This document shows positions 1-9,381 of a stretch of 64,000 bases of DNA, piece by piece. Both the position numbers and the translations under genes were made by a program. The stretch is taken from positions 62,001-126,000 of the forward strand of contig CANFLX010000001.1 in the NCBI GenBank assembly GCA_947447985.1, read 5' to 3'. The notes under the pieces are model-generated. The model saw only the letters and a program-made list of their open reading frames with translations. It ran no database searches and had not been told where the DNA came from. Positions within the stretch are counted from its first letter, which is position 1; every line of letters starts with the position of its first letter. The DNA is from Comamonadaceae bacterium. GTDB taxonomy: Bacteria > Pseudomonadota > Gammaproteobacteria > Burkholderiales > Burkholderiaceae_C.

Positions 1-45
1 GGCGCGGTATGCTTGCGGGCTGGTTCCATTAACAGACTTGATCTC

Positions 46-453
46 ATGAAAACAAAACCGTATTTAGAACTCGCCGACCTCAAAGCCATCGCTGCTGCTG
101 CTGAAGCGGAGGCGCTGGCCAACCACTGGGCGGTCACCATTGCCATCGTGGATGACGGCGGTCATTTGCTCTGGTTGCAGCGCCTGGACGGTGCCGCAGC
201 GATTTCTTCCTTGATCGCCCCCGCCAAAGCGCGTACCTCTGCGATGGGGCGCCGCGAGTCCAAGGTCTACGAAGAGATCATCAATGGCGGACGCTTCTCG
301 TTTTTGAGCGCGCCCACCCTGGACGGCATGCTCGAAGGCGGTGTGCCCATCGTCAAAGACGGCCAATGCCTGGGCGCGGTGGGTGTGAGCGGCGTGAAAT
401 CGACCGAAGACGCGCAAATTGCGCGGGCCGGTTTGGCTGCCATCGGCCTCTAA
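46..453 (+). CDS. GlcG/HbpS family protein
   Basis: This 135-residue protein resembles the GlcG/HbpS (DUF336) family, small alpha/beta proteins found near glycolate genes or as haem-binding accessory proteins. The family signature is visible as an IVDDGGHLL strand near residue 31, a KARTSA helix in the middle and a GGVPI...GAVGVSG block towards the C-terminus. The ATG at 46 was chosen over an in-frame GTG at 13, because 135 residues is the usual family length and the extra 11 residues look unlike the family. No signal peptide is apparent, so it is probably cytoplasmic. Its substrate cannot be told from sequence. It is convergent with ppsR. Confidence 0.75.
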   Translation: MKTKPYLELADLKAIAAAAEAEALANHWAVTIAIVDDGGHLLWLQRLDGAAAISSLIAPAKARTSAMGRRESKVYEEIINGGRFSFLSAPTLDGMLEGGVPIVKDGQCLGAVGVSGVKSTEDAQIARAGLAAIGL

Positions 454-465
454 GGACGCAGCACC

Positions 466-1287
466 TCAGTAAGCCAGTCGCTCGGGGTGCAACTCCTGCA
501 GGATGGTGGTTGCAATTTCCTCGATCGACTTGGTGGTCGTCGATAGCCAGCGAATGCCGGCACGGCGCATCATGCTTTCACCTTCGCTCACCTCCATGCG
601 GCAGTTTTCGATGGACGCGTACTTGGAGCCGGGGCGGCGCTCGTTGCGGATTTCGCTCAGGCGTTCGGCCTGAATCGTCAGGCCAAAGATTTTTTTCTTG
701 TGCGCCAGCAGAGCCACAGGCAACTGGCGGCGCTCAAAATCTTCGGGAATCAGCGGGTAATTGGACGCTTTGAGGCCGTACTGCATCGCAAGGTACAGAG
801 AGGTTGGCGTCTTTCCGCTGCGGCTGATGCCGACCAGGATGACGTCAGACTGTTCCAGATCGCGGTTGCTTTGGCCGTCGTCGTGTGACAGCGAGAAGTT
901 GATCGCTTCAATGCGGTCGTGGTATTCCTTGCTCTTGCTCGCATCGCTGAAGCGGCCGATGCGGTGGTTGGACTTGAGGTTGAGTTCCTGCTCCAGCGGA
1001 TGCACAAACATGCCGAACATGTCCAAAAGCATGCCCTGGCAGCCTTCTTGGATCACTTTGAGCACCTCCATATTCACCAGCGTCGTAAAAACAATGGGCT
1101 TTTCACCGTCGACCACACCTGCATGGTTGATTTGTCGCACCACTTGGTGCGCCTTGTCGGCAGTATCGATAAACGGCAGCCGGTGGTGGCGCACCGTGGT
1201 TTCAAACTGGGCCAGGATGGCCTTGCCAAAGGTTTCGGCGGTGATGCCGGTGCCATCCGAGACAAAAAAAACGCTGCGTTGGGACAT
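466..1287 (-). CDS. ppsR: PEP synthase regulatory protein (kinase/pyrophosphorylase)
   Basis: This 273-residue DUF299-family bifunctional enzyme regulates phosphoenolpyruvate synthase. In this family, ADP-dependent threonine phosphorylation inactivates PpsA and Pi-dependent pyrophosphorolysis reactivates it. A P-loop-like GISRSGKT stands at residues 153-160, and the N-terminal FVSDGTGITAET block is the family hallmark. The length is typical. It lies divergent to ppsA across a 271-bp gap that should hold both promoters, so the regulator and its target are neighbours. Confidence 0.93.
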   Translation of the reverse strand: MSQRSVFFVSDGTGITAETFGKAILAQFETTVRHHRLPFIDTADKAHQVVRQINHAGVVDGEKPIVFTTLVNMEVLKVIQEGCQGMLLDMFGMFVHPLEQELNLKSNHRIGRFSDASKSKEYHDRIEAINFSLSHDDGQSNRDLEQSDVILVGISRSGKTPTSLYLAMQYGLKASNYPLIPEDFERRQLPVALLAHKKKIFGLTIQAERLSEIRNERRPGSKYASIENCRMEVSEGESMMRRAGIRWLSTTTKSIEEIATTILQELHPERLAY

Positions 1288-1558
1288 GGTGCTACGACGC
1301 TAGAGATAGAACAAAGAGGGCGGGCCAGAGGCTCTGAGCCACCTGACCCGCATTGTGTGCCAAAGACGGGCCTACCAGCTTCGGGCCCCGCGGTAGGGGA
1401 GACCTACAATTGCCGCGTGGCCAGCCAACGACGAGCCGCGAGACCGCCAGAACGACAACAACAAGCCCCGAGTTTCGCAACACCGAGCCGCCACCACCGC
1501 CAAATCGGGATCCGTACGCCGTTCCGAGAGAGGCCCCGTTTTTAACTTTGGAGTCTGT

Positions 1559-3952
1559 ATGTCTGAACTATTTAGTGACACCGCTTGGGTCGTCCCGTTT
1601 GAGCACTTGCGCATGACGGACGTCGAGTCCGTGGGAGGCAAAAATGCCAGCCTGGGCGAGATGATTTCGCAACTGCCCCAGGGCGTGAAAGTGCCGACCG
1701 GTTTTGCCACGACGGCCCACGCCTTCCGGGCGTTCCTGGCCCATGGTGATTTGAGCGGTCGTATCAATGCACGGCTTGCCGCATTGGACATCGAGGATGT
1801 TCGCGCCCTGGCCGTCGCAGGCGCCGAAATCCGCGCCATGGTGGAAGTGCAGCCCTTTCCCGCCGCCTTGGAACAGGCGATTCGTGACGCCTTCCAAACA
1901 CTGAGCGCAGGCAACACCACGGCCTCGTTTGCCGTGCGCTCTTCGGCCACGGCCGAAGACCTGCCCGATGCCTCGTTTGCAGGCCAACAAGAGACCTTTT
2001 TGAACGTGGTGGGCATTGAAGACGTGCTGCACAAAATCCGCGAGGTCTTTGCCTCGCTCTACAACGACCGCGCCATCAGCTACCGGGTGCACAAAGGATT
2101 TGCCCACGAACACGTGGCGCTCAGCGCCGGTATACAGCGCATGGTGCGCTCAGATTTGGGCGCTGCGGGGGTCATGTTCACCATCGACACCGAGTCTGGT
2201 TTTTCGGACGTGGTTTTCATCACCTCCAGCTATGGATTGGGTGAGACAGTGGTGCAGGGCGCCGTCAACCCCGACGAGTTTTACGTGCACAAACCCATGC
2301 TGCGCGCGGGCAAACGCGCTGTGATTCGCCGCAGCCTGGGCTCCAAGCTCTTGCAAATGGAGTTCACCAGCCCCGAAGAGCAGGCCGCAGGTGCCAAGTT
2401 GGTCAAGACCACCGACGTGCCGCCTGAATTGCGCAACCGCTATTCACTGACCGATGCCGATGTGGAGCAACTCGCCCGCTACGCGCTGGTGATCGAGGAC
2501 CACTATGGCCGCCCTATGGACATTGAGTGGGGCAAAGACGGCATCGACGGTGGCTTGTACATCTTGCAGGCCCGCCCTGAAACCGTCAAAAGCCAGGCCG
2601 CCAACGCGGTCGAGTACCGCTACAAGCTCAAAGGCCAGGCTGCCGTATTGGCCGAAGGCCGTGCGATCGGTCAGAAGATCGGCACCGGACCGGTGCGCAT
2701 CGTGCACAACATCAGCGAGATGGATACCGTGCAGGCCGGGGACGTACTGGTGACCGATATGACAGACCCCAACTGGGAGCCCGTCATGAAGCGCGCCTCG
2801 GCCATCGTGACCAACCGCGGTGGGCGCACCTGCCATGCGGCCATCATTGCACGCGAACTGGGTATCCCCGCGGTGGTGGGTTGCGGCAATGCCACCGACC
2901 TGCTCAAGGACGGCATGTTGGTGACGGTGAGCTGCGCTGAAGGCGATACCGGCTTTATTTACGACGGCTTGCTAGAGACCGAGGTGTCTGAGGTCCAGCG
3001 TGGCTTGATGCCGGAGATTCCCGTCAAGATCATGATGAATGTGGGCAACCCGCAGCTGGCCTTCGATTTTTGCCAGTTGCCCAACCAGGGTGTGGGCCTG
3101 GCGCGGCTGGAATTCATCATCAACAACAATATTGGCGTGCATCCCAAGGCAATTTTGGACTACCCCAATATTGACGCCGACTTGAAAAAAGCGGTGGAGT
3201 CGGTGGCGCGCGGCCATGCCTCGCCCCGCGCTTTTTACGTCGACCGGGTGGCAGAGGGGGTGGCAACCATTGCTGCCGCTTTCTGGCCCAAGCCCGTGAT
3301 CGTGCGCTTGTCGGACTTCAAGTCCAATGAATACCGCAAGCTGATTGGTGGCAGCCGCTACGAGCCCGAAGAAGAAAACCCCATGCTGGGCTTTCGCGGC
3401 GCGGCGCGCTATGTGAGCGAGGATTTTGGCGAAGCCTTTGCCATGGAGTGCGACGCCCTCAAGCGCGTGCGCAACGACATGGGCCTGGATAACGTGCAGG
3501 TGATGGTGCCCTTTGTGCGCACGCTGGAGCAGGCACGCAAAGTGACGGAGTTGCTGGCGCGCCACGGCTTGCAGCGTGGCAAAGACGGTCTCAAGCTCAT
3601 CATGATGTGCGAAATTCCGAGCAACGCGATTTTGGCGAACGAGTTCCTGGCCTATTTCGATGGATTTTCGATCGGCTCCAACGACCTGACCCAACTCACC
3701 TTGGGCTTGGACCGGGACTCGGGCATGGAACTCCTGGCCGCAGACTTTGATGAACGCGACCCGGCCGTCAAAGCGCTGATCAGCATGGCCATCACCGCGT
3801 GCAGGGCCCAGGGCAAATACATCGGTATTTGCGGTCAAGGCCCCAGCGACCACCCGGACTTTGCCACATGGTTGGACGATCAAGGCATTTCGTCCATCTC
3901 ACTGAACCCCGATTCGGTGATCTCTACCTGGCAGCAACTCGCAGCACGATGA
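1559..3952 (+). CDS. ppsA: Phosphoenolpyruvate synthase (pyruvate, water dikinase)
   Basis: This 797-residue enzyme converts pyruvate, ATP and water to PEP, AMP and Pi for gluconeogenesis. It has the N-terminal ATP-grasp pyruvate-phosphate dikinase domain, the swivelling phosphohistidine domain with GGRTCHAAI (phosphorylated His426) and the C-terminal PEP-binding TIM barrel with the conserved GICGQGPSD near the end. Length matches the family. The start follows a short SD-like ttggag. The last base pairs overlap the ATG of the symporter gene (ATGA), so the two are probably co-transcribed. Confidence 0.97.
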   Translation: MSELFSDTAWVVPFEHLRMTDVESVGGKNASLGEMISQLPQGVKVPTGFATTAHAFRAFLAHGDLSGRINARLAALDIEDVRALAVAGAEIRAMVEVQPFPAALEQAIRDAFQTLSAGNTTASFAVRSSATAEDLPDASFAGQQETFLNVVGIEDVLHKIREVFASLYNDRAISYRVHKGFAHEHVALSAGIQRMVRSDLGAAGVMFTIDTESGFSDVVFITSSYGLGETVVQGAVNPDEFYVHKPMLRAGKRAVIRRSLGSKLLQMEFTSPEEQAAGAKLVKTTDVPPELRNRYSLTDADVEQLARYALVIEDHYGRPMDIEWGKDGIDGGLYILQARPETVKSQAANAVEYRYKLKGQAAVLAEGRAIGQKIGTGPVRIVHNISEMDTVQAGDVLVTDMTDPNWEPVMKRASAIVTNRGGRTCHAAIIARELGIPAVVGCGNATDLLKDGMLVTVSCAEGDTGFIYDGLLETEVSEVQRGLMPEIPVKIMMNVGNPQLAFDFCQLPNQGVGLARLEFIINNNIGVHPKAILDYPNIDADLKKAVESVARGHASPRAFYVDRVAEGVATIAAAFWPKPVIVRLSDFKSNEYRKLIGGSRYEPEEENPMLGFRGAARYVSEDFGEAFAMECDALKRVRNDMGLDNVQVMVPFVRTLEQARKVTELLARHGLQRGKDGLKLIMMCEIPSNAILANEFLAYFDGFSIGSNDLTQLTLGLDRDSGMELLAADFDERDPAVKALISMAITACRAQGKYIGICGQGPSDHPDFATWLDDQGISSISLNPDSVISTWQQLAAR

Positions 3953-6240
3953 AAGCCGCGCAAACCACAGCGCAATGGCGGCTGCATGCCGTTTTGCTCA
4001 GCCTGTGGTTTGCGGTCTCTTTCGGCGCGGTGTTTTTCGTTCGCGACCTTCAGGCGGTGATTGCGGGGTGGCCGGTCGGGTTCTGGTTTGCCAGCCAGGG
4101 CGCGGTCATTGTTTTTGTTGCGATCGTCGTGATTTTTGCCTGGCGCATGAACCGGCGGGAAAGCCCCCAGACCTCGGCAGAGACGGCACTCCTGGTGGCC
4201 TACTCCAGGCGCATTGACCGCCGTTTTGGACTGTATGTCGGGGTGCTGCTCTTGTCACTGCTGGCGCTGGGCGTGGCAGAGCAGGCGGGTTTGCCCAAAG
4301 TCTGGATCGCGGGCATCTTTCTGTCGGTCACGCTTGTCATGTACGCAGCCATTGGCGTGTATGGCCGTACCGCCAATGCAGACGAATACTATGTTGCAGG
4401 CCGGCGCATTCCCGCGATGTACAACGGTATGGCAACCGCTGCCGACTGGATGAGTGCAGCCTCATTCATCAGCTTGTCGGGAGGCCTGTATTTGCAGGGT
4501 TTCTCCGGCATTGGTGACCAGCCTGGAGGCTTGGCCTTTGTCCTGGGCTGGACCGGCGGTTTTTGTTTGGTGGCCTTGTTGGTGGCGCCCTACCTGCGCA
4601 AGCTCAATTTGTACACCTTGCCGGACTACTTCGCCTTGCGCTTTGGCGGGCGCTGGCCGCGCCGCATTGCGGCCGGCGCGGCCGTCTTGTGTTCGTTTAC
4701 GTATGTGGTGGCGCAAATTTATGGTGTGGGACTGATCACCTCGCGCCTGACCGGCTTGCACTTTGAGATCGGCATCCTGCTGGGCCTGGGTGGCGTCTTG
4801 GTCTGCTCGTTTCTGGGCGGGATGCGTGCGGTCACATGGACGCAGGTCGCGCAGTATGTGGTGATCATGCTGGCGCTGGTGGTACCGGTGACTTGGTTGT
4901 CCCTCCAACAATTGGGCAACCCCGTTGCCGTCTGGGCTTATGGCCAGCAACTGCCAAAAATCGCCGAGTTGGAGCGCCAGATTCAGGCCTCACCTGCTGA
5001 AAATCAGGTGCGTGCCATTTATGCGCAGCGCGCCCAGGTGCTGGAGAAAAAACTCGGCGATGTAGACGCCTCGTTGCGCGCCGACCGGCTTGAGCTTCGC
5101 CGCCAATTGCGCGATTTGGGCGATGCGGCAGCGGATGATGTACGCGCTTTGGACTTGCGCCGCCAAATTGCAGCCGTCCCCAAAGATGCGACGTCGGCGC
5201 GGGAGCAGTGGATGCGCGAGCTCAATGACAACCGCACCCGTGCCCAAGCCCTGGGTGGTATGCCCCCTCACACCCAGACCTTTGCCGGTGACCCCGATGG
5301 CACCGATGCCGAAAAGTTGGTTTTTGACAACTCACGCGCCAATTTCCTGGCACTGATGTTTTGCCTGATGGTGGGCACGGTCGGCCTGCCGCATGTACTG
5401 ACCCGGTTCTTCACCACGCCTAACGTGGCACAGGCGCGGGAGTCGGTGGCGTGGTCACTTCTGTTCATTGCCCTGTTGTACCTTGCCGCACCGGCTCTGG
5501 CCGTGTTGGTGAAATATGAAATCATGGCCCATCTGGTGGGACAGTCGATGGACAGCTTGCCGGCGTGGATCGCCCAGTGGTCCAGAGATCCATCCCTGCT
5601 GTCGGTGGCGGACGTCAATGGCGACGGCATTTTGCAATTTGCCGAGCTGAAGGTGGGCCCTGATCTCATCATGTTGGCCAGCCCGGAAATTGGCGGTTTG
5701 CCCGCGATTTTTTCCGTTTTGGTGGCAGCAGGGGGGTTGGCCGCTGCGCTGTCCACCGCCGATGGCTTGCTCCTGACCATTGGCAACGCGCTTTCTCACG
5801 ACCTGGTGTTTGAGGGTCCAAGCGAAAAGTCCAAAACCATGCGTCCAGTGATGTGGTCCAAATTTGCCTTGCTGGTGGTGGCCTTGCTGGCAGCCTATAC
5901 CGCGGCCCAGCGTCCGGCAGGTATCTTGTACCTGGTTGCCGCCTCGTTCTCACTGGCGGCGGCGGGCCTCGTCCCCGCCATGGTGCTGGGCATTTTCTGG
6001 CCAGGGGCCACCCGTGTGGGCGCCATCGGTGGCATGTTGACCGGGTTGGGCGTCACGCTGTACTACATGGTGGCGCACATGCCGGCCCTGCGTGGTTTGT
6101 ACTCCAGCGCAACGACCCCGCTCTGGTGGGGCATACAGCCGGTATCGGCGGGCGTTTTCGGGGTGCCCGCTGGAATTGTCGCGGTGGTGGCACTGAGTTG
6201 GCTGAGCCGAAAAGGGAGCCAGCGCGCGTCCTCGGAGTAG
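3949..6240 (+). CDS. Sodium:solute symporter, fused small and large subunits
   Basis: This 763-residue membrane protein of the SSS family resembles the VC_2705/ActP-like subgroup that takes up organic acids such as acetate. Residues about 9-70 look like the separate small subunit (DUF4212: FAVSF, GWPVGFW, QGA and RMNR signatures), fused in front of a large subunit with about 13 membrane segments. A charged helical insert covers roughly residues 331-460. A canonical EF-hand loop starting DVNGDG lies at 555-566, between membrane segments. The ATG overlaps the ppsA stop by 4 nt; an upstream in-frame start at 3799 would lie inside ppsA and is rejected. The substrate is unproven, but linkage to ppsA fits C2/C3 acid use. 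Confidence 0.85.
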   Translation: MKAAQTTAQWRLHAVLLSLWFAVSFGAVFFVRDLQAVIAGWPVGFWFASQGAVIVFVAIVVIFAWRMNRRESPQTSAETALLVAYSRRIDRRFGLYVGVLLLSLLALGVAEQAGLPKVWIAGIFLSVTLVMYAAIGVYGRTANADEYYVAGRRIPAMYNGMATAADWMSAASFISLSGGLYLQGFSGIGDQPGGLAFVLGWTGGFCLVALLVAPYLRKLNLYTLPDYFALRFGGRWPRRIAAGAAVLCSFTYVVAQIYGVGLITSRLTGLHFEIGILLGLGGVLVCSFLGGMRAVTWTQVAQYVVIMLALVVPVTWLSLQQLGNPVAVWAYGQQLPKIAELERQIQASPAENQVRAIYAQRAQVLEKKLGDVDASLRADRLELRRQLRDLGDAAADDVRALDLRRQIAAVPKDATSAREQWMRELNDNRTRAQALGGMPPHTQTFAGDPDGTDAEKLVFDNSRANFLALMFCLMVGTVGLPHVLTRFFTTPNVAQARESVAWSLLFIALLYLAAPALAVLVKYEIMAHLVGQSMDSLPAWIAQWSRDPSLLSVADVNGDGILQFAELKVGPDLIMLASPEIGGLPAIFSVLVAAGGLAAALSTADGLLLTIGNALSHDLVFEGPSEKSKTMRPVMWSKFALLVVALLAAYTAAQRPAGILYLVAASFSLAAAGLVPAMVLGIFWPGATRVGAIGGMLTGLGVTLYYMVAHMPALRGLYSSATTPLWWGIQPVSAGVFGVPAGIVAVVALSWLSRKGSQRASSE

Positions 6241-6267
6241 GAATTTTCCCCGGTCTGTGCATCGGGC

Positions 6268-6273
6268 TATAAT
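6268..6273 (+). promoter_or_regulatory. Candidate -10 box of the rpsF operon
   Basis: A perfect TATAAT lies 85 bases before the rpsF ATG. The -35 region (TTTTCC, 18 bp upstream) is poor, so the call rests on the -10 box and its position ahead of a ribosomal-protein operon. Confidence 0.45.
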
Positions 6274-6288
6274 CATGGGCTTCGCCTT

Positions 6289-6339
6289 GCCGCACTCCAC
6301 TTAGACGCTGGGGGCGGCTTTTTCTGGCCCCGTCGGGGC
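6289..6339 (+). promoter_or_regulatory. Structured leader of rpsF mRNA (two hairpins)
   Basis: Between the -10 box and rpsF there are two potential hairpins. The first is GCCGC (6289-6293) with GCGGC (6314-6318), followed by five T. The second is the compact GCCCC-GTC-GGGGC at 6327-6339. In many bacteria the rpsF leader binds the S6:S18 complex for autoregulation. I see hairpins in the right place but have not matched the known consensus, so an attenuator is an alternative. Confidence 0.35.
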
Positions 6340-6358
6340 TTATCCACAAGGAGTATCA

Positions 6359-6724
6359 ATGCGTCATTACGAAATCATTCTCATGATCCACCCGGATCAG
6401 AGCGAACAAGTTCCAGCCATGCTGGAGCGTTACAAAGGCATGATCACTGCCGGCGGCGGAAAAATCCACCGCGTGGAAGATTGGGGTCGTCGCCAGTTGG
6501 TCTACATGATCAACAAGCTGGCCAAAGCCCATTACCTGTGCGTCAACATCGAAGCCGATCAGGCAGTGATGGCTGAACTCGAGCACGCCTTCAAATTCAA
6601 CGACGCTGTGTTGCGCCACCTCACCGTGCTGAAGAAGAAAGCCGAAACCGGCCCTTCGTCCATGATGAAGTCGGTGGAGCGCGAAGATTCGCGCAAGTCG
6701 CAGCAAGCGGAATACCAGGCTTAA
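6359..6724 (+). CDS. rpsF: 30S ribosomal protein S6
   Basis: This 121-residue protein begins [14 protein letters not shown], the classic bacterial S6 start, and carries the conserved DWGRRQL and YMI segments. It binds 16S rRNA in the platform together with S18, which is encoded two genes downstream. A strong aaggag SD (6348-6353) sits six bases before the ATG. It is the first gene of rpsF-priB-rpsR-rplI. The C-terminal tail is charged and Glu/Arg/Lys-rich, as is usual in this family. Confidence 0.97.
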   Translation: MRHYEIILMIHPDQSEQVPAMLERYKGMITAGGGKIHRVEDWGRRQLVYMINKLAKAHYLCVNIEADQAVMAELEHAFKFNDAVLRHLTVLKKKAETGPSSMMKSVEREDSRKSQQAEYQA

Positions 6725-6760
6725 AGCACTAGCGATTCACAACGACGATATTTGCGAGGT

Positions 6761-7054
6761 GTGGCGGTCAATTCACTGGTCATTTCTGCTTTGATTGTTG
6801 AGGCGCAAGCCTTGCGATTTACGCCAGCAGGCGTACCGGCCCTGAATCTTGTCTTGGACCATGTGTCCGAAACCACAGAAGCAGGGGCGAAACGGCAGGT
6901 AAATACCAGTTTGAAAGCCATGGCATTTGGTTCGGTTGCAGAGCGTTTGGCCCGTCAGGCCATCGGCAGCAACTGGAAGTTTGAGGGATTCCTCGCCAAT
7001 GCCACCCGAAGCAAGTCCGTTGTTTTGCACATACAAGATTTTTCACCAGATTAG
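6761..7054 (+). CDS. priB: Primosomal replication protein N
   Basis: This 97-residue OB-fold single-strand DNA-binding protein helps PriA/PriC reload DnaB at stalled forks. Its position between rpsF and rpsR and the block LRFTPAGVPALNLVLDH identify it. The GTG at 6761 gives MAVNSLVIS, which aligns with the usual family N-terminus. An in-frame TTG at 6752 is an alternative and neither start has a well-spaced SD. The replicative helicase dnaB, its functional partner, is encoded just downstream. Confidence 0.88.
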   Translation: MAVNSLVISALIVEAQALRFTPAGVPALNLVLDHVSETTEAGAKRQVNTSLKAMAFGSVAERLARQAIGSNWKFEGFLANATRSKSVVLHIQDFSPD

Positions 7055-7069
7055 TTTTTAGGAGGCTTT

Positions 7070-7351
7070 ATGGCCACGTTCAAAAAATTCAACAAAGACA
7101 AGCGCCCCAAGCGCAACACCCAGTCCCTGCTGTTCAAACGCAAGCGTTTTTGCCGCTTCACCGTGACTGGCGTCGAAGAAATTGACTACAAAGACATCGA
7201 CACCTTGCGCGACTTCATCGCTGAAAACGGCAAGATCATTCCCGCACGCCTGACCGGCACCCGCGCGATTTTCCAGCGCCAGCTCAATACCGCTATCAAG
7301 CGCGCTCGCTTTCTGGCGATGCTGCCTTACAGCGACCAGCACAAGATCTAA
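7070..7351 (+). CDS. rpsR: 30S ribosomal protein S18
   Basis: This 93-residue basic protein has the S18 core: KRKRFCRFT near residue 23, [13 protein letters not shown] in the middle and the Arg-rich [14 protein letters not shown] segment. It forms a heterodimer with S6 on the 30S platform. A near-perfect aggagg SD precedes the ATG. The Cys in RFC is often part of a zinc-type motif in other S18 proteins, but only this one Cys is present here. Confidence 0.97.
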   Translation: MATFKKFNKDKRPKRNTQSLLFKRKRFCRFTVTGVEEIDYKDIDTLRDFIAENGKIIPARLTGTRAIFQRQLNTAIKRARFLAMLPYSDQHKI

Positions 7352-7363
7352 GGAGACCTGACC

Positions 7364-7816
7364 ATGCAAATTATTCTGCTCGACAAGGTCGTGAACCTCG
7401 GCAACCTCGGCGAAATCGTCAAGGTCAAAGACGGCTATGCCCGCAACTTCCTGATTCCTTCGGGCCGTGCCCGCCGCGCCACCGAATCGGCCAAAGCTGA
7501 ATTCGAAGCGCGCCGCGTCGAACTCGAAAAAGCGGCTGCCGCCAAGCTGGCCGAAGCGCAAACCCTGGGCGAAAAGCTCGGTGGCACCACCATCAAGCTG
7601 ACCCAAAAGGCTGGCGTCGATGGCCGTTTGTTCGGTTCGGTGACCAATGCGGACATCGCTGAAGAGCTGGTCAAGGCCGGCTACAAGGTCGTCAAGTCGA
7701 ACATTCGCATGCCTTTGGGCGCGATCAAAGTGGTGGGTGACAGCGCCGTGAGCGTGGCCTTGCACACCGACGTGGTGGTTGACATTACCGTCTCTGTGTA
7801 CGGCGAGTCTGCCTAA
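7364..7816 (+). CDS. rplI: 50S ribosomal protein L9
   Basis: This 150-residue protein starts [13 protein letters not shown] and has the [19 protein letters not shown] signature of the L9 N-terminal domain. A long alanine- and glutamate-rich connecting helix (about 40-75) and a C-terminal domain follow. L9 bridges ribosomes through 23S rRNA and helps keep reading frame. An aaggaga SD lies ahead of it, 12 bases after rpsR. A hairpin terminator follows downstream. Confidence 0.97.
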   Translation: MQIILLDKVVNLGNLGEIVKVKDGYARNFLIPSGRARRATESAKAEFEARRVELEKAAAAKLAEAQTLGEKLGGTTIKLTQKAGVDGRLFGSVTNADIAEELVKAGYKVVKSNIRMPLGAIKVVGDSAVSVALHTDVVVDITVSVYGESA

Positions 7817-7886
7817 GCGCAAAAGCGCCTTCGCCAGCAGGGCACAATGGCACCCTCCGTGGTGCCGCTGCATGCCAAGCTTTTGA

Positions 7887-7918
7887 AAAAGCCGCTCGGG
7901 CCCGCCCTGGCGGCTTTT
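7887..7918 (+). terminator. Rho-independent terminator after rplI
   Basis: Perfect 9-bp arms AAAAGCCGC (7887-7895) and GCGGCTTTT (7910-7918) flank a GC-rich loop, and the right arm ends in a short T run. It should end the rpsF-rplI transcript and separate it from dnaB. The A/T symmetry would let it work on both strands. Confidence 0.8.
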
Positions 7919-7971
7919 CTATTGGGGCTGCCGGTGATGACGTGTTGAGGTGAGAGCGAAATTCAGGACCC

Positions 7972-9381
7972 ATGATGCTAGACGATGACATTCCCATGCC
8001 CGACGAGTTCGTTGCGGACCGCCAGGTCGCGCAGCTGCGTATTCCGCCGCATTCGATTGAAGGCGAATCCAGCGTCATTGGCGGACTGCTGCTGAGCAAC
8101 GACGCCTGGGACCGCGTGTCGGACATCCTGGCAGAGGGTGACTTTTACCGCTATGAGCATCGCTTGATTTATGGCGCCATCGGCGCTCTGATCAACAACA
8201 GCCGTCCAGCGGACGTGATTACCGTTTTTGAATACCTGCAAAGCCAGGGACGCGCCGATGAGGTGGGGGGACTGAGCTACCTCAATTCGCTGGCCCAGTA
8301 TGTGCCTAGCGCCAGCAATATTCGCCGCTACGCCGAAATCGTGCGCGACCGCTCCATTTTGCGCAAGTTGGTCACCGCCAGCGACGAAATCGCCACCAAC
8401 GCTTTCAATACCAAAGGCCGCCAGGTGTCGGACATCGTGGACGAGTCCGAGCAAAAGATTTTTAACATTGGCGAGCAGGGCAAGCGCAACGGCGGCGGCT
8501 TTCAGGCCATGGACACGCTGGTGGTCAAGCTGCTCGACCGCGTCCAGGAGATGGCGGACAACCCCAACGACGTCACCGGCGTGCCTACGGGCTTTTACGA
8601 TCTGGACCGCATGACGGCGGGCCTGCAGGCGGGCGACTTGATCGTGTTGGCTGCACGACCCTCCATGGGCAAAACCGCTTTGGCGATCAACATCGCAGAG
8701 CACGTTGCGCTCAACGAGGGCCTGCCGGTGGCCGTGTTTTCCATGGAAATGGGTGCGGCCCAATTGGCGGTGCGTATCGTGGGCTCTATCGGCCGCATCG
8801 ACCAGGGCCATTTGCGCACTGGCAAGCTGACCGACGAAGAGTGGCCGCGCTTGTCGGAAGCGATTGAAAAGCTACGCACCATCTCCCTGCATATTGACGA
8901 AAGTGCGGGCCTGACCTCCGGCGATTTGCGCTCCAGCGCCCGTCGCCTGTCGCGCCAATGCGGGCAGCTCGGCTTGATCGTGGTCGATTATTTGCAGCTC
9001 ATGAGCGGCAACGGCAGCGACGGAGAAAACCGCGCGACCGAACTCGGCGAAATCTCGCGGGGATTGAAGATGCTGGCGCGTGAACTGAAATGCCCCGTGA
9101 TTGCGCTCTCGCAGCTCAATCGCAGCGTGGAGCAACGCCCGGACAAGCGCCCGATGATGAGTGACTTGCGCGAGTCCGGCGCCATAGAGCAGGACGCCGA
9201 CATCATCATGTTCATTTACCGCGACGAGTACTACACCAAAGAGGCCTGCAAAGAGCCGGGTGTGGCCGAAATCATCATCGCCAAGCAGCGTAATGGCCCC
9301 ACCGGCACCGTGAAACTCGCCTTCCTGCGCAATATCACCAAGTTCGAGAGCCTGGCCAGCGGCGGTGGCGGCGACTACTAA
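7972..9381 (+). CDS. dnaB: Replicative DNA helicase DnaB
   Basis: This 469-residue hexameric 5'-3' helicase drives the chromosomal replication fork. It has the N-terminal helical collar domain (about 25-125), a linker and the RecA-like ATPase domain with ARPSMGKT (Walker A Lys234), VVDYLQL as Walker B and the QLNRSVE/RPMMSDLRESG helicase motifs. No intein interrupts it. Two adjacent ATG codons (7972, 7975) are possible starts. Its stop overlaps that of the convergent phoH gene. Confidence 0.97.
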   Translation: MMLDDDIPMPDEFVADRQVAQLRIPPHSIEGESSVIGGLLLSNDAWDRVSDILAEGDFYRYEHRLIYGAIGALINNSRPADVITVFEYLQSQGRADEVGGLSYLNSLAQYVPSASNIRRYAEIVRDRSILRKLVTASDEIATNAFNTKGRQVSDIVDESEQKIFNIGEQGKRNGGGFQAMDTLVVKLLDRVQEMADNPNDVTGVPTGFYDLDRMTAGLQAGDLIVLAARPSMGKTALAINIAEHVALNEGLPVAVFSMEMGAAQLAVRIVGSIGRIDQGHLRTGKLTDEEWPRLSEAIEKLRTISLHIDESAGLTSGDLRSSARRLSRQCGQLGLIVVDYLQLMSGNGSDGENRATELGEISRGLKMLARELKCPVIALSQLNRSVEQRPDKRPMMSDLRESGAIEQDADIIMFIYRDEYYTKEACKEPGVAEIIIAKQRNGPTGTVKLAFLRNITKFESLASGGGGDY

